Origin: Pseudooceanicola onchidii | GTDB taxonomy: Bacteria > Pseudomonadota > Alphaproteobacteria > Rhodobacterales > Rhodobacteraceae | DNA length: 64,000 bases | NCBI RefSeq assembly: GCF_004959925.1 | Contig: NZ_SPUW01000003.1 | Span: 620,001-684,000 of the forward strand | Direction of reading: 5' to 3' | In this document: positions 45,117 to 56,516 of the stretch, one piece after another | Layout: the number at the start of each line of letters is the position of its first letter | How positions within the stretch are numbered: the stretch's first letter is position 1 | Notes under the pieces: model-generated | The model's input: only the letters and a program-made list of their open reading frames with translations | Told to the model about the DNA's origin: nothing | Databases searched by the model: none | Translations under genes and position numbers: made by a program

Positions 45117-46340
45117 TCAGGCCACCTGTTCCTTGGGCCGCATGACCAGCCAGATCAGCGCGCCGCCTGCCAGCACCAGGAAGGGCGCCATGGCCAGGTT
45201 CACCGCCGTCCAGCCGTCCTGCGCGGTGCCGCCGGAACAGTTCATCAGCCCGCCCGAGGCAAAGGAGGCGACGGTGACGCCGCCGAAGACGATCAGGTCG
45301 TTCAGGCCCTGCATCCGGCCGCGTTCATGCGGTTCGTGCGATCCGGCCAGCATGGTCGTCGCGCCAATGAAGCCGAAGTTCCAGCCCACGCCCAGCAGGA
45401 CGAGCGCAAGGAAGAAGTTGCCCAGCTCGACCCCGTGCAGGGCGACGGCCCCCGCGCCCGCCAGGATGACCAGACCCGCCGCCACGATCTTTTCAACGCC
45501 GAAGCGGGCGATCAGGTGGCCGGTGAAGAAGCTGGGGATGTACATGGCCAGCACGTGCGAGGACACGACGTCGGCAGCGTTCGACTTGTCAAATCCGCAG
45601 CCCACGACCGCCAGCGGGGTCGAGGTCATGACAAGGTTCATCAGCGCGTAGGACACCATGGCGCAGATCACCGCGGCGGCGATGCGCGGGGTGGTGATGA
45701 GCTCGCGGCGCGAGCGGCCCTTGGGGGCGTTCTCGGACGGGACGGGCGGTTTTGGGATGTCGAGCCGGAAGAACAGCAGCGCGCCCAGCAGGTTGACCGC
45801 GACCACGGCAAAGTAGGTGCCCATGAAGGGCACGACCATCGCGTCGGCCGTCACCTTGACCAGCTGCGGTCCGATCAGCGCCGACAGCAGCCCGCCCGCC
45901 ATGACATAGGAAATCGCCTTGGGCCGATAGGCGTCGGACGCCGTGTCTGCGGCGGCAAAGCGGTAGAAGCCCTGCGCGGACATGTAGATGCCGGTGAAGA
46001 ACGACCCCAGAAGGAACAGCGGGAACGAGGCATGATAAAGCCCGATCGCCCCGATGATCCCGCCGATCGCGCCGCCCAGGGTGCCCAGGAAAAACCCGGC
46101 GCGGCGGCCGTATTTCTGCATGATCGCCGACACCGGCGTGGCCGAAAGCATCGATCCCAGAACGATCATCGAAATCGGCAGGGTCGCGAAACAAGCGTTC
46201 GAGGCCAGCGACTGTCCGGCAAGGCCCCCGATGGTGAAAATCATCGGCATCTGCGCCCCGAGGAAGGCCTGCGCCGCCACAAGGACCATCACGTTGCGCT
46301 TGGCGCGGGCATCGTCGGGAATGTATTCAGATGTGCTCAT
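45117..46340 (-). CDS. MFS transporter
   Basis: A 407-residue major facilitator with about 12 membrane helices; the cytoplasmic loop motif QKYGRRAGFFLGTLGG lies between helices 2 and 3 and a long polar loop near residues 190-212 (PKPPVPSENAPKGRSRRE) divides the halves. The start MSTSEYIPDD is where the cytoplasmic N-terminus begins; no strong ribosome site is seen. Substrate is not identifiable. Next to it lie cobalamin genes, but that does not prove a link. Confidence 0.85.
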   Translation of the reverse strand: MSTSEYIPDDARAKRNVMVLVAAQAFLGAQMPMIFTIGGLAGQSLASNACFATLPISMIVLGSMLSATPVSAIMQKYGRRAGFFLGTLGGAIGGIIGAIGLYHASFPLFLLGSFFTGIYMSAQGFYRFAAADTASDAYRPKAISYVMAGGLLSALIGPQLVKVTADAMVVPFMGTYFAVVAVNLLGALLFFRLDIPKPPVPSENAPKGRSRRELITTPRIAAAVICAMVSYALMNLVMTSTPLAVVGCGFDKSNAADVVSSHVLAMYIPSFFTGHLIARFGVEKIVAAGLVILAGAGAVALHGVELGNFFLALVLLGVGWNFGFIGATTMLAGSHEPHERGRMQGLNDLIVFGGVTVASFASGGLMNCSGGTAQDGWTAVNLAMAPFLVLAGGALIWLVMRPKEQVA

Positions 46341-46397
46341 GCGTAAGCCGTATCCCGCGCCGCGAGGGGGCGCAAGATACATGCTGTGCGCAGGTGT

Positions 46398-47681
46398 TTA
46401 GGCCCGGTCGATGATATGTGCAAAAGAGCCGTAAGCGCGGCCTTCGCGCAGGCCCATGGCGGGCAGGTCGGTGCCTTCGGCGTCCTCGGCCTGAAACAGC
46501 TTGTCCCCGCTTTGATAAAGCGTTGTGGCGTAATGGAATTCATGCGCCAGGAAGGTGCCGGTGAAGGGGCCCTTGGTGGCCGTCACCCTGCGGTATCCCA
46601 GCTGCATCTTGCGCTTCTTGAACGAGGTCGCGAGGTTCAGCAGCCCGGCCATCTGGTGCGGCACACCGTCCGCATCGGTCAGCACATCGCCCAGCACCAT
46701 GTAGCCGCCGCATTCGCCATAGACCGGCAGGCGTTCACCATGGGTGCGCAGGGTGGTCAAGAAGCGGCCCGCGTTGGCGATCCGGCCTGCGTGCAGCTCG
46801 GGGTAGCCACCGGGCAGGAAGACAAAGCCCGCGCGCGGCACCGGATCGTCATTCAGCGGCGAAAAGAACGTGATTTCAGCGCCCTGCGCATGCCAGTCGG
46901 CCAACATGTGAGGGTAGGAAAAGGCAAAGGCCTCGTCCCGGGCAACCGCGATGCGCTGTGCGGGCGGCGTCATGCGGGGCGCGTCTGAGGCGCCGGGCAG
47001 GGGCGTTGCCAGCTCCAGCAGCGCGGCAAGATCGGGGGGCGCATCGCCCGGCACGCCCTCGGCCAGGATGGCGGCGGCACGGTCGAGAAAGGGGTCGAGA
47101 TCGGGCCGTTCCCCCGCCTGCACAAGGCCCAGGTGGCGCGAGGGCATGGCAAGGTCGGGGTGGCGCGGCAGGGCGGCCAGCACGGGCAGGCCAAGCGGGG
47201 CGAGCGCGGTGCGCAGCATCCGGGCGTGGCGGGGCGATCCGACGCGGTTCAGGATGACGCCCGCCACCCGCACCGCCGGATCATGCGCGGCGAAGCCGGC
47301 GACCAACGGCGCGACCGACTGCGCCATGTGCGAGGCATCGACGACCAGCACCACCGGCAGATCAAGGATGCGGGCCAGGTCCGCCACCGCGCCCTTGCCG
47401 TCGGGGGGCGCGCCGTCGAACAGGCCCATGGCGCCCTCGATCACCAGAAGCTCGTCCCCCGCCGCCAGTGACCGGATCCGGTCGGGCGTCATTGCCCAGG
47501 CATCGAGGTTGAGGCAGGGCGCCTCGCAGGCGGCTTCGTGAAAGCGCGGGTCGATATAGTCGGGGCCGGATTTCGCGGCGCGGACCGGGTGGCCCATCAG
47601 GTTCAGCAGGCGCAGAAGGGCGAGCGTGACCGTGGTCTTGCCCGCGCCGGATGTCGGCGCGGCGAGGATCAGCCCGGGCAT
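46398..47681 (-). CDS. cobB: Cobyrinate a,c-diamide synthase
   Basis: A 427-residue amidotransferase that amidates two side chains of (hydrogeno)byrinic acid in cobalamin synthesis. The ATP site is LAAPTSGAGKTTVTL; SGPDYIDPRFH and VIEGAMGLFDG follow; the glutaminase domain has FLPGGYPELHAG and the nucleophile in YGECGGYMVLG. The start lies four bases after the cobA stop. It forms a minus-strand operon with cobA. Confidence 0.94.
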   Translation of the reverse strand: MPGLILAAPTSGAGKTTVTLALLRLLNLMGHPVRAAKSGPDYIDPRFHEAACEAPCLNLDAWAMTPDRIRSLAAGDELLVIEGAMGLFDGAPPDGKGAVADLARILDLPVVLVVDASHMAQSVAPLVAGFAAHDPAVRVAGVILNRVGSPRHARMLRTALAPLGLPVLAALPRHPDLAMPSRHLGLVQAGERPDLDPFLDRAAAILAEGVPGDAPPDLAALLELATPLPGASDAPRMTPPAQRIAVARDEAFAFSYPHMLADWHAQGAEITFFSPLNDDPVPRAGFVFLPGGYPELHAGRIANAGRFLTTLRTHGERLPVYGECGGYMVLGDVLTDADGVPHQMAGLLNLATSFKKRKMQLGYRRVTATKGPFTGTFLAHEFHYATTLYQSGDKLFQAEDAEGTDLPAMGLREGRAYGSFAHIIDRA

Positions 47682-47685
47682 CGGC

Positions 47686-48546
47686 TCAGGAGGCCTCGGC
47701 CGGGCGCCCGCGTCCAAGCGGATCGAGGTTGCGGGGGGCCTCTCCGGCGGCGAGGCCCTGCCAGTCGAGCACCTGACGCATCAGAACGGACCGGCCCACG
47801 CAGAGGATCGCGGGCGGTTCCAGCCCTGCGGCGTCGATGTCGGTGACCATCCGGCCAAGCGTCGTCTCAAGCACCTGCTGGCGGTCGGTCGTGGCGTTGC
47901 AGACCACGGCGACGGGTTCGTCGGCCGGGCGGCCCGCGTCCATCAGCGCGCCGGAAATCTGCGCGACGTGCTTCATCCCCATGTAGATCACCAGGACCTG
48001 CGCGCCTTCGGCGATGGCCTTCCAGTTGAGGCTTTGCGGCGTCGCGCCCGACTGGTCGTGGCCGGTGACGAAGGTCACGGACTGGTTCACGTCGCGGTGC
48101 GTCACCGGGATGCCCGCATAGGCCAGCCCGCCGATGCCCGCGCTGATGCCGGGGATGATGCGGACGTTGACGCCGTGCTGGATCAGGGTCTGCGCTTCCT
48201 CTCCGCCCCGGCCAAAGACGAAGGGATCGCCGCCCTTGAGCCGCAGCACCCGCTTGCCCTCGCGTGCGAGATCGACGAGCCGGAGAGAGATATCGCGTTG
48301 TTTTGCTGAAGGTTTCCCGCCGCGCTTGCCCGCGTAGACGTGTTCGGCCTGCGGCGCCCAGTCCAGGATCGCCTCTTGCACCAGCGCGTCATAGATCACC
48401 ACGTCCGCCTGCCGCAGCGCGTTCACCGCATGCAGGGTCAGCAGGCCCGGATCCCCGGGGCCCGCGCCGCACAGCCAGACCCAGCCCGGTTCGAGCGTGG
48501 GCCACTGGCCCATGGGGCCGGCAGGAAGGGCGAGAGAGTCGGTCAT
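47686..48546 (-). CDS. cobA: Uroporphyrinogen-III C-methyltransferase
   Basis: A 286-residue SAM-dependent methyltransferase that makes precorrin-2, the entry to cobalamin and siroheme. VWLCGAGPGDPGLLTLHAVN, LKGGDPFVFGRGGEE and PGISAGIGGLAYAGIPVTHR are the family signatures. There is no fused CysG or HemD domain. It is the first gene of the cobA-cobB pair, and the clean N-terminus MTDSLALPAG has no clear ribosome site. Confidence 0.94.
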   Translation of the reverse strand: MTDSLALPAGPMGQWPTLEPGWVWLCGAGPGDPGLLTLHAVNALRQADVVIYDALVQEAILDWAPQAEHVYAGKRGGKPSAKQRDISLRLVDLAREGKRVLRLKGGDPFVFGRGGEEAQTLIQHGVNVRIIPGISAGIGGLAYAGIPVTHRDVNQSVTFVTGHDQSGATPQSLNWKAIAEGAQVLVIYMGMKHVAQISGALMDAGRPADEPVAVVCNATTDRQQVLETTLGRMVTDIDAAGLEPPAILCVGRSVLMRQVLDWQGLAAGEAPRNLDPLGRGRPAEAS

Positions 48547-48731
48547 GCGCTGTATATGGCGGTTTTCGCGGGGTGTGGGAAGGGTTTGGACGGCGTTTCG
48601 GACGGCGTTCCCGACATGATCGCATCGCGTGGAACACTTGCCCGCCTGCGTGGCGCGGCGTGGACGGGTGTTCCTGGTGGGTGCGGGGCACCAGCCTATT
48701 TTCGCCTCATCCCTAATCCCAATTTCTGTCC

Positions 48732-48797
48732 CAAGCCCGATACGGCCGCGCTAGCGGCCCGGGCAGCGGCCGACCGCCCCATGGGCGGCCGCTTCGT
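48732..48797 (-). repeat. Second dispersed repeat family, reverse copy
   Basis: On the minus strand this reads CGCTGCCCGGGCCGCT, AGCGCGGCCGTATCGGGC and TTGGG, matching the copy at 41261-41298. Its right end overlaps the left arm of the 17-bp inverted repeat element. Confidence 0.7.
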
Positions 48798-48893
48798 TGA
48801 CGTAAGTGCCTTGATTGATTGGGGGGCTTCCACGGTTAGATAAAGCGAAGACCAAATGCGGCGGGAGCGGCAGCCCGCGGTCGGCCGCTGCCC
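48761..48893. repeat. 133-bp element bounded by 17-bp perfect inverted repeats
   Basis: GGGCAGCGGCCGACCGC (48761-48777) and GCGGTCGGCCGCTGCCC (48877-48893) are perfect inverted copies 99 bases apart. The inside is non-coding. It fills most of the 365-base cobA-truA gap. Arms this long suggest a small non-autonomous mobile element or a REP pair; no clear target duplication is seen. Confidence 0.75.
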
Positions 48894-48911
48894 TCTTGTT
48901 GGTCCCTCAGG

Positions 48912-49679
48912 TCACGCGAAGGGATAGTCGGGATAGCCCACGCCAACAAGGTACAGCCCCTGTGGCGGACATACAGGTCCGCAGGCGGCGCGGGATCTGG
49001 CCTCGAGCGCCTCGCGCACCCGCTCGGTCGGCCAGGAACCAGCGCCGACGCGTTCCAGCGTGCCGACAATAGACCGGACCTGGTTGTGCAGGAAGGACCG
49101 GGCGCGAAGGTAGAAGCGGAGCTCGGGACCCGAGAGGCCCTCGTGCTCTTCGATCCGGATCTCGTCGAGTGTTTTGACCGGGCTTTTGGCCTGGCAGATG
49201 ACGGACCGGAAGGTGGTGAAGTCGTGATGCCCGACAAGATGCGCCGCGCCCTGGCGCATCAGGTCCGCATCCAGCAGCTGCGGCACCTGCCAGACAAGGC
49301 CCGCATCATGGGTGGCAGGCGCGCGGCGCATCAGCAGGCGGAACATGTAGCGGCGTTCATGGGCCGAGAAGCGGGCGTGCCAGTCGTCGTCCACCTGCGC
49401 ACAGGCACGGATTGAGACGGGCGCGGGCTTGAGGTGGTGATTCAGCGCCTCGGACAGGCGGAAGGGATCCCAGTCCTTGGTCAGATCGGTATGGGCGACC
49501 TGCGCGGTGGCGTGGACGCCCGCATCGGTGCGCCCGGCGGCGGCGATCGTGTGGGGGCCGGGTTCGAGTTTCGCCAGCGCGGCCTCGATCGCGCCCTGCA
49601 CCGAAGGTTGATCGGCCTGGCGCTGCCACCCCGCGAAGGGGGCGCCGTGGTATTCGACCTGGAGGGCAAAGCGGGGCAT
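48912..49679 (-). CDS. truA: tRNA pseudouridine(38-40) synthase
   Basis: A 255-residue pseudouridine synthase acting on positions 38-40 of the tRNA anticodon arm. The catalytic Asp is in [17 protein letters not shown]; the N-terminus [21 protein letters not shown] and [18 protein letters not shown] are typical of TruA. Length is normal. The ribosome site upstream is poor. It is transcribed away from the ycjX operon. Confidence 0.95.
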   Translation of the reverse strand: MPRFALQVEYHGAPFAGWQRQADQPSVQGAIEAALAKLEPGPHTIAAAGRTDAGVHATAQVAHTDLTKDWDPFRLSEALNHHLKPAPVSIRACAQVDDDWHARFSAHERRYMFRLLMRRAPATHDAGLVWQVPQLLDADLMRQGAAHLVGHHDFTTFRSVICQAKSPVKTLDEIRIEEHEGLSGPELRFYLRARSFLHNQVRSIVGTLERVGAGSWPTERVREALEARSRAACGPVCPPQGLYLVGVGYPDYPFA

Positions 49680-49725
49680 GGGCGGCGTTTAGCCTGAGCG
49701 GAGGGCGTGGTCCAGTGGGGGCGGA

Positions 49726-49785
49726 AGGGGGCGCTGCCCCCGTCCTGCGGACTCCCCCGGAGTATTTTGGGCAAGATGAAGGGGG
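49726..49785 (+). repeat. Intergenic hairpin element, copy E
   Basis: Head GGGGGCGCTGCCCCC, tail CTCCCCCGGAGTATTTTGGG then CAAGATGAAGGGGG. Here the flanking genes diverge, so the element is not simply a terminator of either. Confidence 0.85.
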
Positions 49786-49861
49786 AGAGGCCATGGGGAC
49801 CGGTATCGGCTTCTGCACTGGCATCGGGGCGGGGGGGCGCCTACATTGTCGGCAAAGGCAA

Positions 49862-51304
49862 GTGGGAACCCTGGCAGTGATCATCGGAGATTTTGCGGAC
49901 AGCGTCGTGCGGCAGGTCGAGGCCGTGGGGCAGACCGTGACGGGCGTCTTTTCCGAACCGGTGATCCGGCTGGGGGTGACGGGGCTGGCCCGGGCGGGCA
50001 AGACCGTGTTCATCACTTCGCTGGTGGCCAACCTGCTGGACCGGGCGCGGATGACCGGGCTGGTGGCGCAGGCTGATGGGCGGATCGTGACCGCCTACCT
50101 GCAGCCGCAGCCCGACGACACCGTGCCGCGGTTCGAGTATGAGAGCCACCTGGCCGCGCTGACCTCGGCCGCGCCGCATTGGCCCGACAGCACGCGGGCG
50201 GTGAGCGAGCTGCGGCTGTCGCTGAAGGTCCGGCCTTCGGGGCTCTTGTCGGGGATGCAGGGGCCGCGCGTCGTGCATCTGGACATCGTGGACTATCCGG
50301 GCGAGTGGCTGCTGGATCTGGGCTTGATGGACCGGTCCTATGCCGAATGGTCGCTGGACATGCTGGCGCGGATCGAACATCGGGCGCAGGCGGCGGAGTT
50401 CCTGTCTGCCGCGCAGGCCGCCCATGGCAAGGAGAGCTGGGAGGAGCCGGACGCCCAGGCGCTGGCGCGTGCCTATACCGGCTATCTGGAGGCCGCGCGC
50501 AAGGCGGGCTATTCGGACCTGACGCCGGGACGCTTCCTGCTGCCCGGAGAGATGGCGGGCAGCCCTGCGCTGACCTTTGCGCCGCTGCCGGTCGAAGACA
50601 AGCCGGGGCGCAAGAGCCTGTATCGTGAGATGGAGCGGCGGTTCGAGGCCTACAAGTCCAAGGTGGCCAAGCCCTTCTTTCGCGACCATTTTTCCCGCAT
50701 CGACCGGCAGGTCGTGCTGGTTGATGCCCTGGGCGCGATCCACAAGGGGCCGCGCGCGGTCGAGGACCTGCGCCAGACCCTGTCGGATATCCTCGAGGCG
50801 TTCAGCCCGGGGCGGAATTCGTTTCTGTCGCGGCTGCTGCTGGGGCAGCGGGTCGAAAAGATCCTGTTCGCCGCGACCAAGGCCGATCACCTGCATCATT
50901 CGCAGCACGGCGCGCTGAGCGCGATCATGCAGGCGCTGGTGCGCGATGCGGTGGACCGGGCGCGCTTTGCCGGGGCGGAGACGCAGGCGATGGCGATCGC
51001 CTCGCTTCGTGCGACGGTGGAGGAGACGCTGTCCCACGAGGGGCGGGCGCTGGATTGCGTGCGGGGCACGCTGCTGGAGCCGGATGGCACACGCGGGCGC
51101 AAGGCGGCGATGTATCCCGGTGAGCTGCCCGAGGATCCGGCGCGCCTGCTGAACCCGGCGCGGCAGGGGCAGGAGGCCTGGCTGGACGGGGACTATGCGC
51201 TGATGAGTTTCGCGCCCGGTGTGCTGCGCCTGAAACCGGGCGAGGGGCCACCGCATATCCGGCTGGACCGGGCGGCGCAGTTTCTGCTGGGGGACCGGTT
51301 GTGA
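49862..51304 (+). CDS. YcjX-like P-loop GTPase (DUF463)
   Basis: A protein of about 480 residues in the YcjX family of P-loop proteins. The nucleotide site is IRLGVTGLARAGKTVFITSL; HLDIVDYPGEWLLDLGLMD is the switch/Walker B region, and KILFAATKADHLHHSQH fits the base-specificity TKAD motif. Role is unknown, perhaps membrane stress. Three starts are possible: ATG 49793 (good ribosome site, but directly after repeat E and non-conserved residues), GTG 49862 (AAAGG upstream) and GTG 49877. I chose 49862 because family similarity begins near IIGDFADSV. Confidence 0.8.
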   Translation: MGTLAVIIGDFADSVVRQVEAVGQTVTGVFSEPVIRLGVTGLARAGKTVFITSLVANLLDRARMTGLVAQADGRIVTAYLQPQPDDTVPRFEYESHLAALTSAAPHWPDSTRAVSELRLSLKVRPSGLLSGMQGPRVVHLDIVDYPGEWLLDLGLMDRSYAEWSLDMLARIEHRAQAAEFLSAAQAAHGKESWEEPDAQALARAYTGYLEAARKAGYSDLTPGRFLLPGEMAGSPALTFAPLPVEDKPGRKSLYREMERRFEAYKSKVAKPFFRDHFSRIDRQVVLVDALGAIHKGPRAVEDLRQTLSDILEAFSPGRNSFLSRLLLGQRVEKILFAATKADHLHHSQHGALSAIMQALVRDAVDRARFAGAETQAMAIASLRATVEETLSHEGRALDCVRGTLLEPDGTRGRKAAMYPGELPEDPARLLNPARQGQEAWLDGDYALMSFAPGVLRLKPGEGPPHIRLDRAAQFLLGDRL

Positions 51305-51750
51305 GCCTTGCGATCCGCCAGGCCCAGCCGCTGGACGCGGGCAAGATCGGGGCGATCCTGACGCAATCGGTGCGCGACCAGACCTGGCTGCCCGTGCTGC
51401 ACAGCGAGGCCGAGAACATTCATTTCTTCGGCCGGATGATCGACCATGGGCTGGTCTGGGTGGCCGACGACGGGGTGGTGCGGGGCTTTCTGGCGCGGGA
51501 AGAGGATTACATCCACGCGCTTTACGTGGCGCGCGGGGCGCGGGGGCATGGCATCGGCGCGGCGCTGTTGCGCGCGGCGCAGGCGGTGTGCGGGCGGCTT
51601 GAGCTTTACACTTTCGTCGCGAACACAGGTGCGCGGCGGTTCTATCAGCGGCACGGATTTGCCGAGGTCGACCGGACGGACGGCAGCCAGAACGACGAAG
51701 GCCTGCCGGATGTCTTCATGGTCTGGGAAGGAGCGCATCATGGCGGATGA
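51301..51750 (+). CDS. GNAT family N-acetyltransferase
   Basis: A 149-residue GNAT protein starting with GTG that overlaps the ycjX stop by four bases. The acetyl-CoA site is VARGARGHGIGAALLRAAQ (motif A R-G-x-G-I-G). The C-terminal NTGARRFYQRHGFAEVDRTDG is also typical. Substrate unknown. It overlaps the next gene by 11 bases, so translation is coupled through the operon. Confidence 0.85.
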   Translation: MSLAIRQAQPLDAGKIGAILTQSVRDQTWLPVLHSEAENIHFFGRMIDHGLVWVADDGVVRGFLAREEDYIHALYVARGARGHGIGAALLRAAQAVCGRLELYTFVANTGARRFYQRHGFAEVDRTDGSQNDEGLPDVFMVWEGAHHGG

Positions 51751-52759
51751 GACACGGCGCGGGCCGGTCCTGATCGAACTGGACGAGGCCGGACCCAGCC
51801 CGTCCGAGGCGCCGCCCGTGCCGGACGTGCGCGGCGCAGTCGAGGAACCGCAGGGCCGGGCGATGCAGCTGGCGGCGACGCTGGCAGCGCGGCGTCCCTC
51901 GCGGCTGGCGCGCTGGTTCTGGGGCCTACTGACGGCGGTGATCGGGGTCGTGGTCTCGACCGCGGCCTGGAGCTACGTGACGGCCCTGATCGCGGCGAAC
52001 CCGGTGCTGGGCTGGTCGGTCGGCGCGCTGATCGGAGCCTTCGTGCTGGTGGCCCTGGCGATCGTGGTCAAGGAAGTCGCGGCCTTTTCGCGGCTGGCCC
52101 GGATGGACCGGCTGCACCGGCTGGCCGAAGAAGCGGTGGTCGAGGAGGACCTGACAAAGGCGCGGGATTTCGCCGGGCAGCTGGATGCCATGTATCGCGG
52201 ACGGGCGGAGCTGGAGTGGCACCACGCCCGGTTTGTCGAACGCAAGGACGACCAGTTCGATGCGCCGGGGGTGCTGGCGTTGGCCGAGGCGGAGCTTTTG
52301 GCGCCGCTCGACCGACTGGCCCTGCGCGAGGTCGAGGCGGCGGCGCGGCAGGTGGCCACGGTCACCGCGCTGGTGCCACTGGCCTTTGCCGATGTGATCG
52401 CCGCGATGACCAGCAACATCCGCATGATCCGGCGCATCGCCGAGGTCTATGGCGGGCGGTCGGGCACGCTGGGATCCTTGCGCCTGACACGGGCGGTGAT
52501 GACGCATCTGGTCGCCACGGGCGCGGTGGCGGTGGGCGACGACATGATCGGATCGGTGCTGGGCGGCAACGTGCTGGCGCGGCTGTCGCGGCGGTTTGGC
52601 GAGGGCGTGGTGAACGGCGCACTGACCGCGCGGGTCGGGGTCGCGGCGATGGAGGTCTGTCGGCCCATGCCCTTTGCCGAGGGGCGCAGGCCCCGGGTGA
52701 CGGCGGTGCTGCGCCGCGCCTTGACCGGGCTGTTCGGCGATGACAAGGCCGCGCCATGA
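51740..52759 (+). CDS. YcjF/TIGR01620 family membrane protein (DUF697)
   Basis: A 339-residue inner-membrane protein. Two adjacent helices lie near residues 67-88 and 92-112; the C-terminal half (about 190-320, ALVPLAFADVIAAMTSNIRMIRRIAEVYGG) is the DUF697-like part. YcjF is the known partner of YcjX in Enterobacteria, and here it lies one gene downstream. AAGGAG before the ATG at 51740 supports the start; the in-frame extension upstream is not used. Confidence 0.85.
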   Translation: MADETRRGPVLIELDEAGPSPSEAPPVPDVRGAVEEPQGRAMQLAATLAARRPSRLARWFWGLLTAVIGVVVSTAAWSYVTALIAANPVLGWSVGALIGAFVLVALAIVVKEVAAFSRLARMDRLHRLAEEAVVEEDLTKARDFAGQLDAMYRGRAELEWHHARFVERKDDQFDAPGVLALAEAELLAPLDRLALREVEAAARQVATVTALVPLAFADVIAAMTSNIRMIRRIAEVYGGRSGTLGSLRLTRAVMTHLVATGAVAVGDDMIGSVLGGNVLARLSRRFGEGVVNGALTARVGVAAMEVCRPMPFAEGRRPRVTAVLRRALTGLFGDDKAAP

Positions 52760-53079
52760 GCTGGCTGAGCCGACATATCGAGCGACTGATGCGCAAGGCC
52801 GAGGCCGAGGGGCAGCTCTCGGGGCTGGAAGGCGAGGGGGAGCCCTTGCCGGACCGGGTTGCCGATGCCTCGGACCCGGCGGTGGCCGTGGCGATGCGGA
52901 TCATGGCCGAGGCGGGGGCGCTGCCCGAGGAGTTCAAGCTGGCGAAAGAGCTTGAGGTCGCCAAGGCGGACTACACCGCGGCGTCGGAGGACGAGAAGCC
53001 CGAGGCGATGCGCCGGCTGGCAGAGCTGTCGTTGAAGCATGCGATCGCGCGGGAGGCGCGGAAGAAGTTCATGTCGTAG
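52756..53079 (+). CDS. DUF1992 (DnaJ-like conserved domain) protein
   Basis: A 107-residue protein of the DUF1992 family: IERLMRKAEAEGQLSGLEGEGEPLP is the conserved core, followed by a helical KLAKELEVAKADY region. It shares an ATGA overlap with the ycjF-like gene. The family is linked in databases to DnaJ-like proteins, but no J domain HPD motif is present. Function unknown. Confidence 0.85.
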   Translation: MSWLSRHIERLMRKAEAEGQLSGLEGEGEPLPDRVADASDPAVAVAMRIMAEAGALPEEFKLAKELEVAKADYTAASEDEKPEAMRRLAELSLKHAIAREARKKFMS

Positions 53080-53159
53080 GCGGGGTGTCTGGTCCGTATG
53101 GCGGTGCGGCAATACAGACCGCGCGGCGACGCCATGGGTCTTTTGCGCGACGTCGGCGG

Positions 53160-53227
53160 CGCGGGGGCGCTGCCCCCGTCGCGTGCCGCGACTCCCCCGA
53201 GGTATTTCGGACCAGAAGAAGCCGGGC
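53160..53227 (+). repeat. Intergenic hairpin element, copy F
   Basis: Head CGGGGGCGCTGCCCCCG, a small inner repeat GTCGCG/CGCGAC, tail CTCCCCCGAGGTATTTCGGA then CCAGAAGAAG. It lies between DUF1992 and the ileS leader promoter. Confidence 0.8.
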
Positions 53228-53259
53228 GCGGGCTGTGTCGGGGCGGGGCGTTTCGCCGC

Positions 53260-53288
53260 TTTACCCTTGCGGGGGGCGGGCCTATAAG
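53260..53288 (+). promoter_or_regulatory. Probable promoter of the ileS leader
   Basis: TTTACC (53260-53265), 17 bases, TATAAG (53283-53288). The -10 and the spacing match the GTA promoter. The expected start at 53294-53296 falls on the first ATG of the Ile-rich leader peptide. Confidence 0.65.
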
Positions 53289-53294
53289 GCGGGC

Positions 53295-53345
53295 ATGATG
53301 GGCTGTTTCGCGATCATCATTCGAATTACATGCCCGGCTCTCTGA
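53295..53345 (+). CDS. Ile-rich leader peptide of ileS
   Basis: A 16-codon frame encoding MMGCFAIIIRITCPAL, with four Ile codons in a run of five (ATC ATC ATT CGA ATT). It ends 80 bases before ileS. A second ATG at 53298 is also possible. The transcript would start on or next to the ATG. After it, CGCC (53353-53356) can pair with GGCG (53364-53367), or GGCGC (53364-53368) can pair with GCGCC (53380-53384), but not both. No T tract is present, so translation control is more likely than termination. This is a candidate, judged by codon content and place. Confidence 0.6.
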   Translation: MMGCFAIIIRITCPAL

Positions 53346-53425
53346 CCAGAGACGCCGGGACAAGGCGCATGGGTTCCCCGCGCCGATCTGACCCCCTCAT
53401 CACGACCTGAAACGGATCACACGAC

Positions 53426-56341
<2,916 letters not shown>

Positions 56342-56377
56342 GGTGTGGCTTAGCGCCTGAAAGGGGTAAGAGATTTT

Positions 56378-56408
56378 AGGCCGCCGGGGGGATCCGGCGG
56401 CCTTTTTC
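56378..56408 (+). terminator. Terminator of ileS
   Basis: AGGCCGCCGG (56378-56387) pairs perfectly with CCGGCGGCCT (56394-56403) and is followed by five T. Confidence 0.9.
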
Positions 56409-56447
56409 TTGGGGCGCATGATATGGACAGTGCGGCGGCGTCGCGCG

Positions 56448-56494
56448 CCGGGGCGCTGCCCCGGACTCCGGGATATTTTGGGCAAAAAGAAATT
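56448..56494 (+). repeat. Intergenic hairpin element, copy G
   Basis: Head CCGGGGCGCTGCCCCGG, tail ACTCCGGGATATTTTGGGCA then AAAAGAAATTGG. Between the convergent ends of ileS and the ketopantoate reductase-like gene. Confidence 0.85.
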
Positions 56495-56516
56495 GGAGTC
56501 GGGGCAGGACGTGGGA

